Positions 60,364-64,000 of a stretch of DNA of 64,000 nucleotides are shown piece by piece. The notes under the pieces are model-generated. The model searched no databases, had not been told where the DNA came from, and was given only the letters and a program-made list of their open reading frames with translations. Position 1 is the first letter of the stretch, and every line of letters begins with the position of its first letter. This DNA is from an uncultured Stenotrophomonas sp. GTDB taxonomy: Bacteria > Pseudomonadota > Gammaproteobacteria > Xanthomonadales > Xanthomonadaceae. The stretch is from the NCBI GenBank assembly GCA_900078405.1, contig FLTS01000001.1, positions 3,118,001 through 3,182,000 on the forward strand, in the 5' to 3' direction. A program made the translations under genes and the position numbers.

Positions 60364-60530
60364 GATAGTGCCGGCCGCTGGCCGGCGACCTCGCAGGCCC
60401 GACCTCCCTCGGCTGGCACTACCGATGGTCGTCGGCAAATCGTCGAGGCGTAGGAGAGTAGGTCAGGGCTACGCCCCCGACACATCGCTTGCCTCGGGTA
60501 TTCCTCGTCGGGGGCATGGCCCCGACCTAC
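60364..60530. repeat. Two GTAG/SMAG-like REP pairs between rsgA and the DUF1704 gene
   Basis: The first pair (60364-60422) starts with ATAG, has a GTGCCGGCCGCTGGCCGGC hairpin and ends in GGCACTAC. The second (60458-60530) starts with GTAGGTCAGGGCTACGCCC and ends in a GTCGGGGGCATGGCCCCGAC hairpin closing with CTAC. Nothing else is seen in the 184-bp gap. The first resembles Stenotrophomonas SMAG elements. Confidence 0.8.
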
Positions 60531-60544
60531 GGTATGGTGCGGAC

Positions 60545-61822
60545 ATGAATGCCGTTGCCTCCGACCCGGCCATCGTCCACCACGCCGCGCTCGATGCACG
60601 GCTGGTCAAGGCGGTACGCGGCATCAGGTTGTTGACGCTGACCAGTTGGCCGGCATCGACGCAGGCGCCGTTCCTCGACAGTGTGGCGCGCGGCAACCCG
60701 GTGCTGCCGCGGGTGGACTACCCGAAGCATGATTTCGCCGATGCGCGGCGCGAGCTGGGCGTGATTGCCGCTGCCGCCGATTCCTCGCATCCGCTGGGCT
60801 GCTATCTGCGTGATTCGGCGCTCAGCTGGGAGCTGGCCGCGCGTCTGCTGGAAGCTCTGGGAACCCATGAGGTCGATGCACTGTCGGCGCAGTTGTTCGG
60901 CACACCGGAGCAGGTCATGCCCGGCAACGGCCCGACCACGCGCGAGGCGGCGCGGCATTTCATCGACATCGCGCAGGAGCTGGACCACGAACTGCTGGCG
61001 CCGGAAGAACGGGTGCCGGTGTCGGCCGTGGCCCTGCAGCTGCAGTTGCAGAGCGATCTCGACGACTTCTTCGACGCACGCGTCATCAACGTGGAGCTGG
61101 ACCCGGCACTGGTGGCCAAGGCCGCCGCCGGCGCCACCCGTATCCGCCTGCGCAGCGGTGCCGGTTTCAGCGTCTACGACCGCGCGCAGCTGTTCCACCA
61201 CGAGGCGCTGGTGCATTCATTGACCGCGCTCAATGGCCGCGCGCAGCAGGTGCTGCCGAGTCTGGCGCTGTCCTCGCCACGCATCACCGCGACGCAGGAA
61301 GGCCTGGCGACCTTCGCCGAGCAGATCACCGGCAGCATCGATATCCAGCGGCTGAAGCGCGTCAGCCTGCGCATCGAGGCCATTGCGATGGCGCGCGGCG
61401 GTGCCGACTTCATCGCGGTGTTCGGCTATTTCCGCGATGCCGGGCAGACACCGGAGGAAAGCTTCGCCTCGGCACAGCGGGTGTTCCGTGGTGTGCCTCC
61501 TTCCGGCGGCGGCGCGTTCAACAAGGACACGGTGTACCTGCGCGGGCTGGTGTCGGTGCACACCTTCTTCCGGCAGATGCTGCGCGACGAAAAACTGAAG
61601 ACCTGCCACTGGCTGTTCGCCGGCAAGATGACGCTGGACGATGCGCAGGCGCTGGCGCCGCTGTTCGAGGCCGGCGTGCTGGCGCCGCCGCGCTGGTTGC
61701 CGCCGTGGCTGCAGCGCGCCAACGGGTTGGCCGGCGCACTGGCGTTCTCGCTGTTCGCCAACCGAATACGGATGGACAGGGTGGGCGATGGGGCGTTGCC
61801 GCTCGCCTCCAAGGATCAGTAG
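60545..61822 (+). CDS. DUF1704 (QEGLA motif) predicted zinc metalloprotease
   Basis: A 425-residue cytosolic protein of the family annotated as flavohemoglobin expression-modulating QEGLA protein. It has the metal motif HExxxH (HEALVH, residues 219-224) and, 28 residues on, the QEGLA motif (251-255), whose Glu would be the third ligand. The same pair marks the DUF1704 relatives of the tubulin carboxypeptidase MATCAP, so a peptidase fold is the best guess. The bacterial substrate is unknown. The flavohemoglobin link comes from annotation names and is not supported here. The TAG stop lies in a GTAG REP. Confidence 0.85.
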   Translation: MNAVASDPAIVHHAALDARLVKAVRGIRLLTLTSWPASTQAPFLDSVARGNPVLPRVDYPKHDFADARRELGVIAAAADSSHPLGCYLRDSALSWELAARLLEALGTHEVDALSAQLFGTPEQVMPGNGPTTREAARHFIDIAQELDHELLAPEERVPVSAVALQLQLQSDLDDFFDARVINVELDPALVAKAAAGATRIRLRSGAGFSVYDRAQLFHHEALVHSLTALNGRAQQVLPSLALSSPRITATQEGLATFAEQITGSIDIQRLKRVSLRIEAIAMARGGADFIAVFGYFRDAGQTPEESFASAQRVFRGVPPSGGGAFNKDTVYLRGLVSVHTFFRQMLRDEKLKTCHWLFAGKMTLDDAQALAPLFEAGVLAPPRWLPPWLQRANGLAGALAFSLFANRIRMDRVGDGALPLASKDQ

Positions 61823-61886
61823 GAGCGACGCCAGTCGCGACCGGGCTCTACCGGGAAAGCCCCATCGCGACTGGCGTCGCTCCTAC
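61819..61886. repeat. GTAG REP pair after the DUF1704 gene
   Basis: GTAG at 61819 (TAG is the stop codon of the DUF1704 gene), GCGACGCCAGTCGC hairpin, linker CTACCGGGAAAGCCCCAT, and an inverted copy GCGACTGGCGTCGC ending CTAC at 61886. This is the most symmetric copy of the GCGAC-arm type. It lies in the convergent gap with the RidA gene. Confidence 0.9.
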
Positions 61887-61902
61887 GAGGGTTGTTGCCG
61901 GG

Positions 61903-62298
61903 TCAGCGCTGCGGGCGCTTCCAGGCGATGCAGTCCACCTCGACCTTGCAGTCCACCACCATGCGGTTCTCAACGCAGGCGCGGGCTGGCGGGTGCTCGC
62001 CGAAATAGTGCTTGAACACGGTGTTGAAGGCGTAGAAATCGCGGGCGTCATCCAGCCACACGCCGCAGCGCACGACGTGCTCGGGGCCGTAGCCGGCCTC
62101 GGCGAGGATGGCCAGCAGGTTGCCGATGGCCACGTGCGCCTGTTCGGTGACGGTGCCGCCGACCAGCTCGCCGTCGCGCATCGGCACCTGCCCGGACACG
62201 TGCAGCCAGCCATCGGCCTCGACTGCGCGCGAGAACGGCATGTGCTGCTTGCCCTGGCCGACGCCGCCTTCGGCGCCGTAACGTTTGATGTCGGTCAT
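61903..62298 (-). CDS. RidA family protein
   Basis: Member of the Rid/YjgF family (131 residues), which hydrolyses reactive enamine/imine intermediates of PLP enzymes. The product begins MTDIKRYGAEGGVGQGKQ and has MPFSRAVEADGWLHVSGQVP, QAHVAIGNLLAILAEAGYGP, VVRCGVWLDDARDFYAFN and the family end YFGEHPPARACVENRMVV. The Arg that binds carboxylates in RidA lies in the PPARACV region. Lower identity to RidA itself suggests another Rid subfamily. It lies beside a D-aminoacylase, with a repeat-filled 218-bp gap, suggesting a D-amino-acid pathway. Confidence 0.9.
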   Translation of the reverse strand: MTDIKRYGAEGGVGQGKQHMPFSRAVEADGWLHVSGQVPMRDGELVGGTVTEQAHVAIGNLLAILAEAGYGPEHVVRCGVWLDDARDFYAFNTVFKHYFGEHPPARACVENRMVVDCKVEVDCIAWKRPQR

Positions 62299-62338
62299 GG
62301 GGTTTTTGTCTCCACGGATGAGGTGTGTGGGAGGTGGT

Positions 62339-62535
62339 CCTTCTCCCTTCGAGAGAAGGTGGCGCGAAGCGCCGGATGAGGGGCAAACGGCGTCAGTGAT
62401 GTTTGAATCATTGGAATTCCATCGCCCCTCATCCCAACCCCGCTTCGCGCCCCGGCCTTGTGCTGGCGCAAGGCCGGTCGTGGGGCAACGAACCGGTGGT
62501 TCGCAAACTGCCTCTCTCACCCCGATGGGAGAGGG
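62339..62535. repeat. Composite inverted repeat, CCCTTCTCCC/CCCCTCATCC family
   Basis: The left part (62339-62384) holds CCTTCTCCCTTCGAGAG and GGCGCGAAGCGCCGGATGAG. The right part begins CGCCCCTCATCCCA at 62423 and continues CGCTTCGCGCC. A perfect 9-bp hairpin CCGGCCTTG/CAAGGCCGG follows (62452-62477), and last CTCTCACCCC with GGGAGAGG to 62535. It fills the 218-bp gap between the RidA and D-aminoacylase genes, and its end encodes the last few residues of the latter. Confidence 0.8.
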
Positions 62536-63959
62536 GCTTCATGCGGCGCGATGAACTGTCCCGGACGCGCGATAACTTTGTTGCCGTCATAAGCCAGCTT
62601 TCCGTTGACCCACACCGCGTCGATGCCCTCGGCGGCACGCACCGGGTCGTGGAAGCTGGCCATGTCGCGTACCCGTGCCGGGTCGAACAGCACCAGGTCG
62701 GCGCAGCCGCCGGGGCGGATGAAGCCGCGCGCGCCCAGCGCGAAGCGGGTGGCCGGCAGGCCGGTCATCTTGTGCACGGCGGTGTGCAGCGGGAACAGCT
62801 TCTCGTCGCGCGCATAGTGGCCCAGCACCCGCGGGAAAGTGCCCCACAGCCGCGGGTGCGGGCGCGGGTCGCGCGGCAGGCCGTCCGAGCCGATCATCGT
62901 CAGCGGGTGCAGCAGGAAGCGGCGCACGTCGGCCTCGTCCATGCAGTGGTAGACCGCGCCGGCCGGCTGCAGGCGCATCGCCGCATCGAGCAGCGGCAGG
63001 TCCCAGTCGGAGGCGATGTCGGCCAGCAGGCGCCCGCCCTGCGCCGGTTCCGGTTCGGACCACGTGATCAGGATGTCGTAGGCGTCGGTGACCTGCTTGA
63101 GGTCCAGCGTCGAGGCGCTGGCCGCATACGGGTAGCAGTCGCAGGCCACGTCCTGCGTATGCGCGGCGTCGTCGAGATGGCGCAGCACCTCGCGGCTGCG
63201 GCCCCAGTTGTCGATGCCGGCGCATTTGACGTGCGAGACGCGCACCGCGGCGCGTGGCGCGCGCGCGGCACCGAAGGCTTCCTCCAGCGCGTCGAGGATG
63301 CCGGCGAACTCGTCGCGCAGGTGGGTGGCGTACAGGCCGCCGGCGGGCAGTTCGCGCGCCAGTTCGGCCACTTCCGCAGATGGCGCGTGGAACGCCGAGC
63401 CATAGGCCAGGCCGCTGCTCAGGCCGAGCGCGCCCTGTTGCAGGCTTTCGCGCAGCTGCGCGCGCATCGCGCCGATCTCGTCGGCGGTGGCGGCGCGGTC
63501 GAGCCGGTCCATGTGGTTCTGGCGCAGCGCGGTGTGGCCGACCAGCGCGGCCACGTTCACCGCCGGTTGCGTGGTTTCCACCGCGCGGCGGTAGCTGGCG
63601 AAGTCCGGGTAGCGGAAGTCGCCGGCGTCGCCGAGCAGGTTCATCGGGTCGGGCACATCGCCGCGGATGCGCACCGGGCTGGCGCTGATGCCGCAGTTGC
63701 CGACCACCACGGTGGTCACGCCCTGCGACAGCTTGCTGGTCATTGCCGGTTGCCGGATCACTTCGATGTCGTCGTGGGTATGCACGTCGATGAAACCCGG
63801 CGCCAGCGTGCGGCCGGCGGCGTCGATGACCTGCGTGGCCTGTCCATCGAGCGCGCCGACCGCGACGATGCGGCCAGCGCGCACGCCGACGTCGCCGTGC
63901 ATGCCGGGCCGGTCGCTGCCGTCGAGGACCAGCGCGTTGCGGATCAGTACGTCGTACAT
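62517..63959 (-). CDS. D-aminoacylase / N-acyl-D-amino-acid deacylase
   Basis: Zinc amidohydrolase-superfamily enzyme of 480 residues that releases D-amino acids from N-acyl-D-amino acids. The motifs are PGFIDVHTHDDIEVI (metal His pair), VVGNCGISASPV with the metal-bridging Cys, ALVGHTALRQ, GGLYATHLRDE, RVSHVKCAGIDNWG, and SDGLPRDPRPHPRLWGTFPR with the catalytic Asp. The ATG at 63959 begins MYDVLIRNALVLDGSDRPGM. The last few residues (APHEAPLPSG) come from the repeat element downstream. Substrate side-chain preference cannot be read from the sequence. Confidence 0.92.
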   Translation of the reverse strand: MYDVLIRNALVLDGSDRPGMHGDVGVRAGRIVAVGALDGQATQVIDAAGRTLAPGFIDVHTHDDIEVIRQPAMTSKLSQGVTTVVVGNCGISASPVRIRGDVPDPMNLLGDAGDFRYPDFASYRRAVETTQPAVNVAALVGHTALRQNHMDRLDRAATADEIGAMRAQLRESLQQGALGLSSGLAYGSAFHAPSAEVAELARELPAGGLYATHLRDEFAGILDALEEAFGAARAPRAAVRVSHVKCAGIDNWGRSREVLRHLDDAAHTQDVACDCYPYAASASTLDLKQVTDAYDILITWSEPEPAQGGRLLADIASDWDLPLLDAAMRLQPAGAVYHCMDEADVRRFLLHPLTMIGSDGLPRDPRPHPRLWGTFPRVLGHYARDEKLFPLHTAVHKMTGLPATRFALGARGFIRPGGCADLVLFDPARVRDMASFHDPVRAAEGIDAVWVNGKLAYDGNKVIARPGQFIAPHEAPLPSG

Positions 63960-63963
63960 CCGT

Positions 63964-64000
63964 TCAGTCGCCCAGCGGCAGGCGCGAGTCGCCGCCGCGG
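63964..64000 (-). CDS. C-terminal end of an unidentified gene
   Basis: On the minus strand an open frame enters from the right edge and stops with TGA at 63964-63966, after RGGDSRLPLGD. It lies four bases before the D-aminoacylase start, the spacing expected for a co-transcribed upstream gene. Eleven residues are too few to assign a family. Confidence 0.4.
   Translation of the reverse strand, partial: RGGDSRLPLGD

Noticed and set aside
60364..60530. Repeats between rsgA and DUF1704 as a CRISPR array
   Set aside because: The copies are inverted pairs without regular spacers and without cas genes nearby.

Overview
The window is a 64 kb, high-GC chromosomal segment from a gammaproteobacterium of the family Xanthomonadaceae (Xanthomonas, Stenotrophomonas, Pseudoxanthomonas or Lysobacter group). 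The evidence is the gene order pepA-holC-valS divergent from lptF-lptG, the set cytochrome c4 - two lipoprotein DsbA - EEP protein divergent from engB, the very high GC content, and many GTAG-type repetitive extragenic palindromes (REPs) like those of Stenotrophomonas and Xanthomonas. The genus cannot be fixed from the sequence alone. No tRNA, rRNA, CRISPR array, prophage, insertion sequence or REP-associated transposase gene is visible.

Layout. 1-8.5 kb: valS (3' end cut off), holC and pepA on the minus strand, lptF-lptG on the plus strand, an RDD membrane protein, and a dsbC gene broken by an in-frame stop inside an 84-bp insertion. 8.5-14.3 kb: purL and two overlapping family 2 glycosyltransferases. 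14.3-25.5 kb: the main accessory block, a cellulose operon bcsD - small BcsP-like gene - bcsA - bcsB - bcsZ - bcsC, preceded by two tandem CRP/Clp-like sites and an interleaved inverted repeat. 25.6-36.1 kb: pncB, a purine permease, ettA, an RcnB-like protein, glyA, nrdR, ribD, then an FMN riboswitch with a duplicated 3' tail controlling riboflavin synthase and ribBA. 36.2-47 kb: cca, slt, rhtA, an EEP hydrolase, two tandem lipoprotein dsbA genes, cytochrome c4, engB, a VIT-family transporter and gshA. 47-53 kb: a YghZ-type aldo/keto reductase, the formaldehyde detoxification operon frmR-frmA-fghA with an operator over its promoter, a DUF71 PP-loop ATPase and degV. 53-64 kb: DUF924, a glutaredoxin/HesB-like/rhodanese fusion, a polysaccharide deacetylase, a DEAD-box helicase, DUF6172, an SGNH hydrolase whose N-terminus comes from a repeat, an AlaA-type aminotransferase, rsgA, a DUF1704 (QEGLA) predicted metalloprotease, RidA and a D-aminoacylase.

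How it fits together. The content is mostly core metabolism and translation. The cellulose block looks intact: BcsA keeps all GT2 motifs and a complete PilZ c-di-GMP site, and the upstream Clp-like sites would add a second, transcriptional c-di-GMP input. The frm operon with gshA nearby supplies glutathione-dependent formaldehyde removal. The oxidative folding genes are unusual because DsbA is doubled while the isomerase gene dsbC looks inactivated.

The most distinctive signal is repetitive DNA. At least three families of small inverted repeats fill the gaps between genes. GTAG REPs repeatedly supply the TAG stop codon of the gene they follow, and a GAGGAACGAG family sits between same-strand genes against the start of the downstream gene. 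I found no previously undescribed multi-gene system. The best leads are the riboswitch with two alternative 3' tails, the REP/stop-codon fusion, the repeat-derived start of the SGNH gene, and the broken dsbC.
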